Assembly: GCF_000010725.1 (NCBI RefSeq)
Contig: NC_013854.1
Span: 2,633,001-2,697,000 of the forward strand
DNA length: 64,000 nt
Direction of reading: 5' to 3'
Source: Azospirillum sp. B510
GTDB lineage: Bacteria > Pseudomonadota > Alphaproteobacteria > Azospirillales > Azospirillaceae
How positions within the stretch are numbered: position 1 is the stretch's first letter; the number at the start of each line of letters is the position of its first letter. The notes under the pieces are model-generated. The model saw nothing but the letters and a program-made list of their open reading frames with translations, was not told the DNA's origin and did not search any database. Shown here in pieces: positions 35,239-43,957 of this stretch. The translations under genes and the position numbers were made by a program.

Positions 35239-35544
35239 ATGGATTACGGCATCGAAGTGCGCGACCTGGAGGCGGTTGTCAGCATGCGCGGCCGCCTGAC
35301 CTTCAATGACCACTCGAAGTTGCGGTCCCTGATCGGCGAAATGGGGGAGAACGCGCGCAAACGTCAGGTGCTCGACCTCTCGGCGCTCGAATTCGTCGAT
35401 TCCGCGGGCATCGGCATGCTGCTGATCGCGCGGGAGGAGATGGAGCGCGCCGCCAAGCAGTTCGTCCTGCGCGGCGCCGCCGGACAGGTGAAGCGGGTGC
35501 TGACGGTGGCGCAGCTCGCCAAGATCGTCCCGATCGAGGACTGA
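35239..35544 (+). CDS. Anti-sigma factor antagonist (STAS)
   Basis: The 101-residue protein is a canonical SpoIIAA/RsbV-like antagonist: MDYGIEVRDLEAVVSMRGRL, then LDLSALEFVDSAGIGMLLIA with phosphorylatable Ser55. Unphosphorylated, it would bind the RsbW-like kinase encoded five bases downstream and release a sigma factor or other target. Phosphatases of the next genes could dephosphorylate it. The ATG at 35239 is set by the ATG/GGAAAG start. It is 53 bases after the soluble receptor. Confidence 0.92.
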   Translation: MDYGIEVRDLEAVVSMRGRLTFNDHSKLRSLIGEMGENARKRQVLDLSALEFVDSAGIGMLLIAREEMERAAKQFVLRGAAGQVKRVLTVAQLAKIVPIED

Positions 35545-35549
35545 TCCCA

Positions 35550-36344
35550 GTGATCGACGGGACGGCCCAGGCCTCTGGACTCCGCACCCGCTTCGCCGGT
35601 CTTCTCGCGCCGGGGCTGCCGGCGGATCGGCTGCGCGCGCTGGCGAAGGCGCTCGGCCTCACCCCGATGGCGGAGCCCGCCGGAGTGGCGCCACTGGTCG
35701 CCCTGCTGGGTGGAAGGGGGTGGGCCGGACCGGATGCGGGTGATTCGGCCGATATGGACAAGGCGGCGCTGTGGCTGCCTCCGGTCGCCGCCTGGATCGA
35801 ACCGCCGGCCGCCGCCGACGCTGCCGCTCTGACCTGGCTGCTGCCCCCTCTCCTGGCCGAGGCGGCGGGCAGCGACCTCCATCTCTCCCTGACCACCGGC
35901 ACCGCGTACGACCTCCAGCTTGGCGGGAAACTGACGGCCGCGCTGGGCGCCCGCCATCCGCTGGCGGAAGAGCGCCGGGATGACATCGAGCTGGCGCTGC
36001 ACGAGGCCGTCAGCAACGCGCTGGTCCACGGCAACCTGGGCGTCGTCGCCATGCGGGAGCCGAGCAGCCGGGAGCTCGACCGCTTTTCCCACGACCTGGA
36101 CGACCGGCTGGCCGATCCGGTGCTGGCGGCGCGACGCGTCGCCGTCGCCATCCGAACCGCCCCGGCGGAGGATGGCCGGACGTTGGCGACCATGGATATC
36201 ATCGACGAAGGCGCGGGCTTCACCCCGGCCCCCCGCCACGGCAGCGGAGCCTCGGGCCGCGGGCTGGACCTGATCGGCTCCGTCGCCGATGAGCTGGAGA
36301 TCGGCGACGGCGGCCGCCGCATCCGCCTGAGGTTCCGGCTGTGA
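35550..36344 (+). CDS. RsbW-like anti-sigma/serine kinase with extended N-terminus
   Basis: The C-terminal half (about 135-264) is a HATPase_c domain of the RsbW/SpoIIAB type: N box ELALHEAVSNALVHGN with Asn156, G1 DEGAGF, G2 GASGRGLDLIG. The N-terminal 130 residues have no known match and could be a sensing or docking domain. It is likely to phosphorylate the preceding STAS protein and to bind a sigma factor or a receiver. GTG 35550 lies five bases after the antagonist. The next gene overlaps it by four bases. Confidence 0.88.
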   Translation: MIDGTAQASGLRTRFAGLLAPGLPADRLRALAKALGLTPMAEPAGVAPLVALLGGRGWAGPDAGDSADMDKAALWLPPVAAWIEPPAAADAAALTWLLPPLLAEAAGSDLHLSLTTGTAYDLQLGGKLTAALGARHPLAEERRDDIELALHEAVSNALVHGNLGVVAMREPSSRELDRFSHDLDDRLADPVLAARRVAVAIRTAPAEDGRTLATMDIIDEGAGFTPAPRHGSGASGRGLDLIGSVADELEIGDGGRRIRLRFRL

Positions 36345-37651
36345 CCGCCGTGGACTGGCAGGGCCCCGGCGATCGGGCCGGGTCCGCGACGGCGGTCGGG
36401 CCTGCCGGCAGGCCCGCTTCCGACCATCGGAATTCCGGAAACCCGGCACCGGATTGCACGGTCCCGGACGCCGCCGTTCTGGATTGCCCGATCCTGGTGG
36501 TGGACGACACCGCCTACAACCGAACCCTGATCGGCATGCTGCTGGCCGAGGCCGGCTTCCGCAACGTCGCCTTCGCCGCCGGCGGGGCCGAGGCGCTGGC
36601 GTTGATCGAGGCCGCCATCCCCGATCTGCTGATCCTGGACATCATGATGCCGGGCATGGACGGCTTCGAGGTCTGCCGCCGCCTGCGCGCCAGACCGGAA
36701 ACGGCGGATCTGCCGATCCTGGTGCAGACCGCGCTGTCGGCGGTGGAGGAACGCAACCGCGCCTTCGCCGCCGGCACCACCGATCTGGTGACGAAGCCGC
36801 TGGAGCGCACCGAGCTGCTGGCCCGCGTGCGCATCCATCTGGAGGATCGGGTGCTGATCCGCCGCCTGCAAGCCTATCGCGCACGGGTGGAGGCGGAGCT
36901 GTCCCTTGCCCGGTCGATGCAGGAGCATCTGCTGCCGACCCCGGGGCAATGCGCCATGCTGGCCGCCAGCGGCTGGCGCCTGCGCGCCCACAGCGTCATC
37001 TCCCCCCATCTCGGCGGCGACCTGTGGGGGCTGCTGCCGCTCGGCCGGCACCGGTTCGGCGTCTATCTGCTGAATGTCGGCGGCAGCGGCGTTTCGGCGG
37101 CGCTGAACGCCGTCCGCCTGCATGCGCTGGTACAGGAGCTGGGTCCCGTCCATGGCGACGATGCCGCCGCCCTGCTGACCGCGCTGAACGACCGGGCCGC
37201 GAGCCTGCTGGCGGATGGGGCGCGGGCGACCATAAGGGCGACCATGACCTATGGGGTGGTGGAGGCCGAGACCGGGCGCTTCACCTATGCCTCGGCCGAT
37301 GGGGCGCCGCCGATGGTCCTCAACGGCGCCGGAACCGGCGGCGACGGCCGGCCGGAGAGCGGCAGGATCGGCGGCCTGCCGATCGGCCTCGCGCCGGGCA
37401 CCCGCTATCGCTGCGAGACGATGACGGTGCCGCATGGCGGTGTGCTGGCGCTCTACTCGGTCGCCATGCTGGAAGCGCTGGCGGCGCAGGAGGCCGGCGG
37501 CACCGGGATCGGGCTCGGCTGGATGATCGCCCGCGCGGAGGAGGAGGAGGAGGGTTTCGACGCTGTCGTCCGCTCCCTGGGCAGCGCGTTTGGCGAGGTC
37601 AGCGGCGATGACCACACCCTGCTGTGGATCGAGCGGGAGGCCGGCGCATGA
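36341..37651 (+). CDS. Response regulator fused to a PP2C-like domain with altered metal sites
   Basis: The 436-residue protein has a receiver domain (about 48-165: ILVVDDTAYN, phospho-site Asp100 in LILDIMMPGMDG, Lys152 in TKP), a helical linker and a SpoIIE-type PP2C domain. First metal Asp227 is present in LGGDLWG. Yet the DVxGHG site reads LNVGGSGV (Asp to Asn245, His to Ser), and the YTDG-type site reads LYSVAML. The C-terminal GDDHTLLWI is kept. Catalysis may be weak or lost; it may bind the STAS protein and not hydrolyse it. GTG 36341 overlaps the kinase gene by four bases. Confidence 0.88.
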   Translation: MTAVDWQGPGDRAGSATAVGPAGRPASDHRNSGNPAPDCTVPDAAVLDCPILVVDDTAYNRTLIGMLLAEAGFRNVAFAAGGAEALALIEAAIPDLLILDIMMPGMDGFEVCRRLRARPETADLPILVQTALSAVEERNRAFAAGTTDLVTKPLERTELLARVRIHLEDRVLIRRLQAYRARVEAELSLARSMQEHLLPTPGQCAMLAASGWRLRAHSVISPHLGGDLWGLLPLGRHRFGVYLLNVGGSGVSAALNAVRLHALVQELGPVHGDDAAALLTALNDRAASLLADGARATIRATMTYGVVEAETGRFTYASADGAPPMVLNGAGTGGDGRPESGRIGGLPIGLAPGTRYRCETMTVPHGGVLALYSVAMLEALAAQEAGGTGIGLGWMIARAEEEEEGFDAVVRSLGSAFGEVSGDDHTLLWIEREAGA

Positions 37652-38874
37652 CAACGCCACCGCCTCCCCCGCAGCCCGGCCCGCATCCGGTCGGGACGGC
37701 CGGCGTCTTCGAGGACCTGTGCGACGCCCGCGTGCTGATCGTCGACGACAACCGGATGAACCGGAACCTGCTGACGGCCCTGCTGGAACGCGGCGGCATC
37801 ACCCTGATCGATCAGGCGGAGGATGGGCAGGACGCGCTGACCCGGATGGAGCGCTGCAAACCGGACCTGATTCTGCTCGACCTGATGATGCCGCGGATGG
37901 ACGGGTTCGAGATGTGCCGGCATCTGCGGGCCGATCCGCGCTGGAAATCGCTGCCGGTCCTGGTCCAGTCCAGCCTGGATCGGCCGGAGGACCGCGCCCG
38001 CGCCTTCATCGCCGGTGCCACCGACTATATCACCAAGCCCGTCAGCGCGGTGGAGTTGCTGGCGCGCGTGCGCATCCAGCTACGCAAGCGCGCCATGCTG
38101 CGCGACCTGGAGCGCTATCACAGCCGGACGGAAAGCGAGCTTGCGCTGGCCCGTGCCATGCAGACCCGGATGCTGCCCGGCCCCGACCGGCTGGCGGCGC
38201 TGGAGGAGGCGACCGGCATCGCCATCCAGGCCCATTTCGCCCCTTCCTCCGAATTGGGCGGCGATTTCTGGGGCGTCTCGCGGCTGCCCGACGGAGGGGT
38301 GGGCGTCTATCTGGTCGATTTTTCCGGCCATGGCGTCGGGGCCTCGCTGAACACCTTCCGGCTGGACGCGATCTGCCGGCAGATCGGCGGCACGGGCTTG
38401 AGCCCGGCGGAGTTTCTGGCGGCGGTGAACCGCCGGCTGTGCGGGCTGCTGCCCAGCGGCCAGTTCGCCACCATGCTGAGCGGGGTGATCGATCCGGCGG
38501 CCGGGCTGTTCACCTATGCCTCCGCCGGATCGACGGCGCCGATGATGTGGCATCCCGGCGACGGGGGGCCGCGGCTGGGCGACGGCAGCGGCCTGCCGCT
38601 CGGCCTGCTGCCGTCGGCTGATTACGAGAATCGCCGGTTGGCGATGCCGCCGGGCGCCCGCCTGTTCCTCTATTCCGATGCCGCCATCGAAATCCCGACC
38701 CGGAGTGGTGAAGGCCACGGCATTTTGGGCGAGGACGGCCTCGCCGCCCTGTTCGCGCGGCGTTTGCGCGAGACCCCCGACGGCGACCTTCTGTCCGGCC
38801 TGCTCGACGATCTGGCCGCCACCGGTCCCATCGACGACGACCTGACGGCGCTGCTGCTGACACGACGACGGTAA
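37648..38874 (+). CDS. Response regulator fused to an active-type PP2C phosphatase (RsbU/SpoIIE-like)
   Basis: The 408-residue protein has a receiver domain (about 27-145: RVLIVDDNRMN, Asp78 in LILLDLMMPRMDG, Lys130 in ITKP) followed by a PP2C domain with intact metal sites: Asp206 in LGGDFWG, Asp224 in YLVDFSGHGVG, LFLYSDAAIE and the final DDDLTALLL. It would dephosphorylate the STAS antagonist when its receiver is phosphorylated. ATG 37648 overlaps the previous stop. Its stop TAA is the target site of the downstream insertion sequence, and the same TAA exists on the far side, so the gene end is unbroken. Confidence 0.93.
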   Translation: MTTPPPPPQPGPHPVGTAGVFEDLCDARVLIVDDNRMNRNLLTALLERGGITLIDQAEDGQDALTRMERCKPDLILLDLMMPRMDGFEMCRHLRADPRWKSLPVLVQSSLDRPEDRARAFIAGATDYITKPVSAVELLARVRIQLRKRAMLRDLERYHSRTESELALARAMQTRMLPGPDRLAALEEATGIAIQAHFAPSSELGGDFWGVSRLPDGGVGVYLVDFSGHGVGASLNTFRLDAICRQIGGTGLSPAEFLAAVNRRLCGLLPSGQFATMLSGVIDPAAGLFTYASAGSTAPMMWHPGDGGPRLGDGSGLPLGLLPSADYENRRLAMPPGARLFLYSDAAIEIPTRSGEGHGILGEDGLAALFARRLRETPDGDLLSGLLDDLAATGPIDDDLTALLLTRRR

Positions 38875-39807
38875 GAGCCTGACCCGAAAAGAATTGAGTG
38901 ATTTCAGTCTCTTGTGATTCGATCGATGTTGCGAAGCATGACGAATGACAAGACAATGTGGACTGAAATCACCCGAGCGCAGTATCAGCGAAAAGGATTG
39001 AGGTATTCAAGCGACACGACGGACGCGGAGTGGGCGGTGCTCGAACCACTCCTCCCGGCGGCTCGACGCTTGGGACGGCCGCGAACGGTCAACGTGCGCG
39101 AGATCGTGAACGGCATCCTCTTTCTGGCGACCTCCGGGTGCCAGTGGCGGCAACTGCCGAAGGATTTCCCGCCGATGACGACGGTCCAGCGCTATTTCTA
39201 CCGCTGGCGCGACGATGGGACCTGGGAGACGATCAATCACGCCTTGGTGGCGATGGTTCGGGAAAGCATGGGACGGGAGGCCAGCCCGACAGCGGGGGTG
39301 ATCGACAGCCAGTCGGTCAAGACGACGGAAGCAGGTGGCCCCCGTGGCTACGACGCGGGCAAGTGCATCAAGGGGCGCAAGCGGCATGTGTTGACCGACA
39401 CCAATGGCTTGCTGGTCGCCGCCATCGTTCATGCCGCCGACATCCAGGACCGTGATGGCGCCCCGGCGCTCCTCGCCTCCGTTCGCACGCTCTTCCCCTG
39501 GCTTCGCCACGTCTTCGCGGACGGCGGCTACGCTGGACCCAAGCTGGAAACCGCTTTGGCTCAGATCGGGACATGGACTCTGGAGATCGTCAAGCGGTCC
39601 GACGCCGCCAAAGGCTTTGAACTGCTGCCTCGGCGGTGGGTCGTTGAGCGTACAATCGCTTGGCTTAACCGCAATCGCCGCCTCGCCAAGGACTTCGAGG
39701 CCACCGTCGAGAGTGCCGTCGCATGGGTCTTCATCGCCAGCGTCAAACTGCTCTCAAGACGGGTGGCTCGAACATAGACACAGCTTTGCCGATTCCGAGT
39801 CGGACTC
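38875..39807. mobile_element. IS5-type insertion sequence (IS1031-like), intact, 933 bp
   Basis: The left end GAGCCTGACCCGA and the right end (complement GAGTCCGACTCGG) agree in 9 of 13 bases. A 3-bp TAA flanks both ends (38872-38874 and 39808-39810), fitting the TNA-type target duplication of the IS1031 group. It holds one transposase gene on the plus strand. The family call rests on the transposase. Confidence 0.85.
38956..39777 (+). CDS. IS5-family transposase
   Basis: The 273-residue DDE transposase begins MWTEITRAQYQRKGLRYSSD, a typical IS1031/IS5 start. It has WAVLEPLLPAARRLGRPRT, VNGILFLATSGCQWRQLPKDFPP, IDSQSVKTTE with the first Asp near residue 120, and RGYDAGKCIKGRKRH. FADGGYAG follows (second Asp). 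The C-terminal part has RWVVERTIAWLNRNRRLAKD with the Glu. Earlier in-frame starts (GTG 38914, ATG 38938) are possible. No frameshift or stop is seen, so it may be functional. Confidence 0.9.
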   Translation: MWTEITRAQYQRKGLRYSSDTTDAEWAVLEPLLPAARRLGRPRTVNVREIVNGILFLATSGCQWRQLPKDFPPMTTVQRYFYRWRDDGTWETINHALVAMVRESMGREASPTAGVIDSQSVKTTEAGGPRGYDAGKCIKGRKRHVLTDTNGLLVAAIVHAADIQDRDGAPALLASVRTLFPWLRHVFADGGYAGPKLETALAQIGTWTLEIVKRSDAAKGFELLPRRWVVERTIAWLNRNRRLAKDFEATVESAVAWVFIASVKLLSRRVART

Positions 39808-39845
39808 TAAGGCACGCCCGCCCGTCCAAGACAACGCCAAAGCAA

Positions 39846-39875
39846 AAAGGCCGCTCCCGAAGGAGCGGCCTTTCG
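39846..39875. terminator. Bidirectional terminator between the chemosensory operon and rpsD
   Basis: A 12-bp perfect stem (AAAGGCCGCTCC at 39846-39857 with 39862-39873) flanked by A- and T-rich sides. It can end both the plus-strand and the minus-strand rpsD transcripts. Confidence 0.85.
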
Positions 39876-39896
39876 CGTTCGGCGGGAGCCGACCGA

Positions 39897-40511
39897 TCAG
39901 CGCGAGTAGAACTCGATGACCAGGTTCGGTTCCATCTGGACCGGATACGGGACGTCGGCCAGCAGCGGGGCGCGGACGAAACGGCCCTTCAGCGCGCTGC
40001 TGTCGACTTCCAGGTAATCGGGGATGTCACGCTCGCCGGAAGCGGCGGCTTCCAGGACCAGCGCCATCTGCTTGGACTTGGCGCGCACCTCGACGGTGTC
40101 GTTGTCCTTGATGCGGGCCGAGGCGATGTTCAGGCGACGGCCGTTGACCAGGATGTGGCCGTGGTTGATCAGCTGGCGCGCGGCGAACGGGGTCGGCGCG
40201 AACTTCATGCGGTAGACCACGGCGTCCAGACGGCGCTCCAGCAGGCCGATCAGGTTTTCGCCGGTGTCGCCCTTGCGGCGGACGGCCTCGGCATAGATGC
40301 GGCGGAACTGCTTCTCGCCGATGTTGCCGTAATAGCCCTTCAGCTTCTGCTTGGCCATCAGCTGCAGACCGTAGTCCGACGGCTTCTTGCGGCGCTGGCC
40401 GTGCTGGCCCGGGCCATACTCGCGCTTGTTCAGCGGGCTCTTGGCACGGCCCCACAGGTTGACGCCAAGGCGGCGGTCGATCTTATACTTGGACTCTTGA
40501 CGCTTGCTCAT
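39897..40511 (-). CDS. rpsD: 30S ribosomal protein S4
   Basis: The 204-residue protein begins [21 protein letters not shown], has [19 protein letters not shown], and contains the S4 RNA-binding domain ([36 protein letters not shown], around 92-128). The C-terminus is [22 protein letters not shown]. It is a primary 16S rRNA-binding and proofreading protein. The ATG at 40511 fits the family. A hairpin terminator lies downstream. Its promoter (40634-40661) lies just upstream of a transposon insertion at 40679. Confidence 0.97.
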   Translation of the reverse strand: MSKRQESKYKIDRRLGVNLWGRAKSPLNKREYGPGQHGQRRKKPSDYGLQLMAKQKLKGYYGNIGEKQFRRIYAEAVRRKGDTGENLIGLLERRLDAVVYRMKFAPTPFAARQLINHGHILVNGRRLNIASARIKDNDTVEVRAKSKQMALVLEAAASGERDIPDYLEVDSSALKGRFVRAPLLADVPYPVQMEPNLVIEFYSR

Positions 40512-40633
40512 GTTTCTCACGCCTCGTTGGACACGAGTTGATGTTGTCCCGGTAGTTCCGACCGCCTTGTCCAGGCGGCGGACGGGGCGCCAAAGATTGC
40601 GCGCGCCCGCTTTCCCAGGAGGTGAAGGCGCGC

Positions 40634-40661
40634 ACAATACCCACTGGCGCGGCCGAGTCAA
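40634..40661 (-). promoter_or_regulatory. Predicted sigma-70 promoter of rpsD
   Basis: On the minus strand TTGACT (40656-40661), a 16-base spacer and TATTGT (40634-40639) lie about 123 bases before the rpsD start. A second TTGACT at 40671-40676 is part of the element's target duplication. Confidence 0.55.
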
Positions 40662-40678
40662 GTCCGACCGAGTCAAGT

Positions 40679-41941
40679 CAGGGCAATCGCTTGAAGCGGC
40701 GCTTGACGCATCGAGTTTAAACGCGGTTGTGGATTCCCTCTGAAGGGCGGGCATGATTCATAGGAGCCTCCATTGATGGGAGGCAGGTATGGCGGAAGGG
40801 GCTGGCAAGTCGCTGTTGGATCACTTCTCGGCGCTGGAGGATCCGCGTCAGGCATGGAAGGTCGTATATCCGCTGCCGGAAATCCTGCTCCTGGTGCTGT
40901 GTGCCACCCTGGGTGGGGCGGAGAACTTTGTCGAGATCGAGGAGTGGGGCGAGGATCGCCTGGACTTTCTGCGTCGTTTCCTGCCCTACCGGCGAGGCAT
41001 CGCCAGCCATGACACGCTCAACGACGTGATGAACGCGCTTGATGGCGAGCTGTTTTCGTCCTGCTTCACGGCGTGGGTGGACGGGTTGCGCGAGGGCGAG
41101 CCGGACATCGTCGCCATTGACGGCAAGACCTCCCGGCGCGCTCACGCTCGGGCTCAGGGGCGCAACCCGCTGCATCTCGTCTCCGCCTGGGCCAGCCGAC
41201 AGCGGCTGGTGCTGGGCCAGCAAGCCTGCGAGGCGAAGTCGAACGAGATCACCGCCATTCCACTGCTGCTGGAGCGCTTGGCCCTGACCGGAGCATTGGT
41301 AACCATCGATGCCATGGGGTGCCAGACCAAGATCGCCCAAGCCATTCTCGACAAGGGTGCCGACTATCTGCTGGCGGTGAAGGGCAACTGGCCGATCCTG
41401 TGCGGGGAAATCGAGCGCTACTTCAGCGAGGCACGCGACGGCGTATCCGACACGTTCACCACCACCGACGGCGACCATGGCCGGATCGAAGTCCGCCACC
41501 ATGTCGTCAGCCACGACGTCGACTGGCTGTCCACCGACCGCCGCTTCCCGGGCGAGCCCCGCTTCCCCGCCTTGACCAGCATCGCCATGGTCGAGGCCGA
41601 CGTCGAGCGGGAGGGTAAGCCCAGCCGAGAACGGCGTTACTTTCTCTCCTCGGCACGCCTCGACGCCCGTCTCCTGGCCCACGCTGTCCGCTGCCATTGG
41701 CATGTCGAGAACCGCCTGCACTGGGTGCTTGATGTCGTCTTCCACGACGACCTCTCCCGCTTGCGGTCCGGCTTCGGCCCTCAAAACATGGCCGCCATCC
41801 GGCACATGGCCATAAACCTCATCCGAAAGGCCCCAGGCAAACAGAGCCTGACCGTCAAGCGTAAGAAAATGTCCTGGAACGCCGACTACCTCGAAACCGT
41901 CATCCGGCAGCGCGGCTAACGTCGGTCAAGCGATTGCCCTG
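40679..41941. mobile_element. ISAs1-family insertion sequence, intact, 1263 bp
   Basis: Perfect 16-bp terminal inverted repeats (CAGGGCAATCGCTTGA at 40679-40694 and its complement at 41926-41941). A 9-bp target duplication GAGTCAAGT at 40670-40678 and 41942-41950 marks the ends. It contains one transposase gene. Perfect ends and duplication suggest recent insertion. Confidence 0.93.
40789..41919 (+). CDS. ISAs1-family transposase
   Basis: The 376-residue transposase begins [20 protein letters not shown] and has the N-terminal DDE_Tnp_1-associated region, [35 protein letters not shown] with a catalytic Asp (about 107-115) follows, then [13 protein letters not shown] (second Asp) and [13 protein letters not shown]. 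The [26 protein letters not shown] block (with the third acidic residue) and [15 protein letters not shown] follow near the end. ATG 40789 follows GGCAGGT. No frameshift is seen. Confidence 0.93.
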   Translation: MAEGAGKSLLDHFSALEDPRQAWKVVYPLPEILLLVLCATLGGAENFVEIEEWGEDRLDFLRRFLPYRRGIASHDTLNDVMNALDGELFSSCFTAWVDGLREGEPDIVAIDGKTSRRAHARAQGRNPLHLVSAWASRQRLVLGQQACEAKSNEITAIPLLLERLALTGALVTIDAMGCQTKIAQAILDKGADYLLAVKGNWPILCGEIERYFSEARDGVSDTFTTTDGDHGRIEVRHHVVSHDVDWLSTDRRFPGEPRFPALTSIAMVEADVEREGKPSRERRYFLSSARLDARLLAHAVRCHWHVENRLHWVLDVVFHDDLSRLRSGFGPQNMAAIRHMAINLIRKAPGKQSLTVKRKKMSWNADYLETVIRQRG

Positions 41942-42055
41942 GAGTCAAGTCCGACCGTTCATGGCGTGACGGCGGGTCCGGAAACTCTTGCGCCGCCGCG
42001 GACTTTACGCTCCCCTTGCCGACAGCGCGCCGGAAAGCGGGATGGAAGCGGCAGG

Positions 42056-43207
42056 ATGGAAGCGATGGAACGGGTGGATTGCGTGGTCGTCGGGGCGGGC
42101 GTGGTCGGTCTGGCGGTGGCCCGCCGGCTGGCGCGAAGCGGACGCGAGGTGATCGTGCTGGAAGCGGCGGACGCCATCGGCACCGGAACCAGCTCGCGCA
42201 ACTCCGAAGTCATCCATGCCGGCATCTATTACCCGACCGGCAGCCTGCGCGCCCGCCTGTGCGTGCCCGGCCGCGACGCGCTCTATGACTATTGCGCCGC
42301 CCATGGCGTGGGCCATCGCCGCATCGGCAAGCTGATCGTCGCGACCGAGGAGGCGCAGTTGCCGAAGCTGGCGGCGATCCGGGCCCAGGCCGCCGTCAAC
42401 GGCGTCACCGACCTGACCGAGGTCGACGCCGCCACCGCGATGCGGTGGGAACCGAACCTGCGCGGCGTCGGCGCCCTGCTGTCGCCCTCCACCGGCATCG
42501 TCGACAGCCATGGGCTGATGCTGGCCTTGCTCGGCGACGCCGAGGAAGCCGGGGCGATGCTGGCTCTGCGGAGCCCGCTCGAGCGTTCCCACCGCGGCGT
42601 CGCCGGATTCGAGCTGGAGGTCGGCGGGGCGGAGCCGATGCGGATCGCCTGTTCCACCCTGGTCAACGCCGCCGGGCTCGGCGCCTGGGCCGTCGCCCGC
42701 GCTCTGGAGGGGCTGGATGCCGCGCATGTGCCGCCGCGCGTGCTGGCCAAGGGCAATTACTACGCCCTGGCCGCCGGGCGTTCCCCCTTCTCGCGGCTGG
42801 TCTATCCGGTGCCGATCGAAGGCGGGCTCGGCGTTCACCTGACGCTGGATCTGGCTGGACAGGCCCGCTTCGGTCCCGACGTGGAATGGCTGGGCGACCT
42901 CGCCGGGCCTGTCGACTACGCCGTCGATCCGTCCCGCGCCGAGTCCTTCTATGGCGCGGTGCGCGCCTATTGGCCGGGCCTGCCCGATGGCGCGCTGGTG
43001 CCGGCCTATTCCGGCGCGCGGCCGAAGCTGAGCGGGCCGGGGCAGCCGCAGGCCGATTTCCTGATCCAGGGGCCGGACAGCCACGGGGTCGAGGGGCTGG
43101 TCAACCTGTTCGGCATCGAATCGCCCGGCCTGACCTCCTGCCTGGCCATCGCCGACGCGGTGGCGATGGCGCTTGGCGAGGCTCCGGAAATCCTTAAACC
43201 CGCCTGA
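42056..43207 (+). CDS. FAD-dependent oxidoreductase (L-2-hydroxyglutarate dehydrogenase-like)
   Basis: The 383-residue protein has a DAO/FAD-binding fold: [20 protein letters not shown] (dinucleotide loop) near the start, [20 protein letters not shown] (about 45-64), and [15 protein letters not shown] in the middle. The C-terminal [19 protein letters not shown] completes the fold. The HAGIYY and [11 protein letters not shown] motifs match L-2-hydroxyglutarate dehydrogenase/oxidase (LhgO-type) proteins, which keep L-2-hydroxyglutarate low. Substrate not proven. The ATG at 42056 has GGAAG upstream; another in-frame ATG lies at 42065. It sits just after an ISAs1 element and upstream of a heat-shock gene. 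Confidence 0.87.
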   Translation: MEAMERVDCVVVGAGVVGLAVARRLARSGREVIVLEAADAIGTGTSSRNSEVIHAGIYYPTGSLRARLCVPGRDALYDYCAAHGVGHRRIGKLIVATEEAQLPKLAAIRAQAAVNGVTDLTEVDAATAMRWEPNLRGVGALLSPSTGIVDSHGLMLALLGDAEEAGAMLALRSPLERSHRGVAGFELEVGGAEPMRIACSTLVNAAGLGAWAVARALEGLDAAHVPPRVLAKGNYYALAAGRSPFSRLVYPVPIEGGLGVHLTLDLAGQARFGPDVEWLGDLAGPVDYAVDPSRAESFYGAVRAYWPGLPDGALVPAYSGARPKLSGPGQPQADFLIQGPDSHGVEGLVNLFGIESPGLTSCLAIADAVAMALGEAPEILKPA

Positions 43208-43323
43208 GACGCACGGGGTTCTTGACCCCGGCCGGGGATCTCCCAATCTATAGCCATGGTGGCGCCGGCCGATGCTGGGCCACCAACCCGCCGGGCGCCG
43301 GAAACGGGCCCACCTTTCGCAAC

Positions 43324-43344
43324 TCGCTCCCGTCGTGAGGAGGA
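43324..43344 (+). promoter_or_regulatory. ROSE-type RNA thermometer of the second hsp20 gene
   Basis: TCGCTC pairs with GAGGA of the ribosome binding site with one bulged G, as at 11603-11620. The upstream 43208-43323 has further stems. The GTG start lies 7 bases past the hairpin. Two copies of the same element before two paralogues support its function. Confidence 0.7.
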
Positions 43345-43350
43345 TGCGTC

Positions 43351-43827
43351 GTGACGACTCGCCTTTCGCTCTTCAACAGCCCGCTGCTGCTCGGCTTCGA
43401 CCAGTTCGAGCGGACGCTCGACCGGATCGCCAAGAATTCGGCCGAAGGCTATCCCCCCTACAACATCGAGCAGATCGGCGATGACGGCCTGCGCATCACG
43501 CTCGCCGTGGCCGGCTTCACCTCCGAGGACCTGTCGGTCCAGATCGAGGACAACCAACTGGTCATCCGTGGCCGCCAGACCGACGACAAATCGCGCGTCT
43601 ACCTGCATCGCGGCATCGCCGCCCGGCAGTTCCAGCGCAGCTTCGTCCTGGCGGAGGGGATCGAGGTGGTGGGCTGCTCGCTCGACAACGGGCTGCTCAA
43701 CATCGACCTGACCCGGCCGATGCCGGAGCCCAAGGTCCGCACCATCAAGATCGAACAGCCGAAGAAGGCCGCGGGCGGCGCCATGCCCCGCACCATCGAC
43801 GTGTCGGCCGACGGCCGGGACGACTGA
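43351..43827 (+). CDS. Small heat-shock protein, Hsp20/IbpA family (second copy)
   Basis: The 158-residue chaperone begins MTTRLSLFNSPLLLGFDQFERTL, typical of IbpA-like proteins. It has the alpha-crystallin domain YPPYNIEQIGDDGLRITLAVAGF from about 33 and LHRGIAARQFQRSFVLAEGI, and ends with LNIDLTRPMPEPKVRTIKI with an I-x-I-like tail. GTG 43351 is placed after GAGGAGGA, buried in the ROSE-like hairpin. The gene is followed by a DUF1150 gene, a common alphaproteobacterial pair. It is more similar to IbpA than the 11626 copy. Confidence 0.94.
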   Translation: MTTRLSLFNSPLLLGFDQFERTLDRIAKNSAEGYPPYNIEQIGDDGLRITLAVAGFTSEDLSVQIEDNQLVIRGRQTDDKSRVYLHRGIAARQFQRSFVLAEGIEVVGCSLDNGLLNIDLTRPMPEPKVRTIKIEQPKKAAGGAMPRTIDVSADGRDD

Positions 43828-43957
43828 CGGCGGCCATCCGATCCCCCGTTGATCCTGTCCCCGCTTTTATCTGATCCAGGTCACGGCCATCCTTCGGTTT
43901 TTCCGACATTCTATGCTTGCGGCCGCCCATGACGGGGAGCCGCCGGAGATCACCATC

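Noticed and set aside
38875..41941. The two insertion sequences and rpsD as one composite transposon
   Set aside because: The elements are of different families with different ends and target duplications (TAA and GAGTCAAGT), so they arrived separately.
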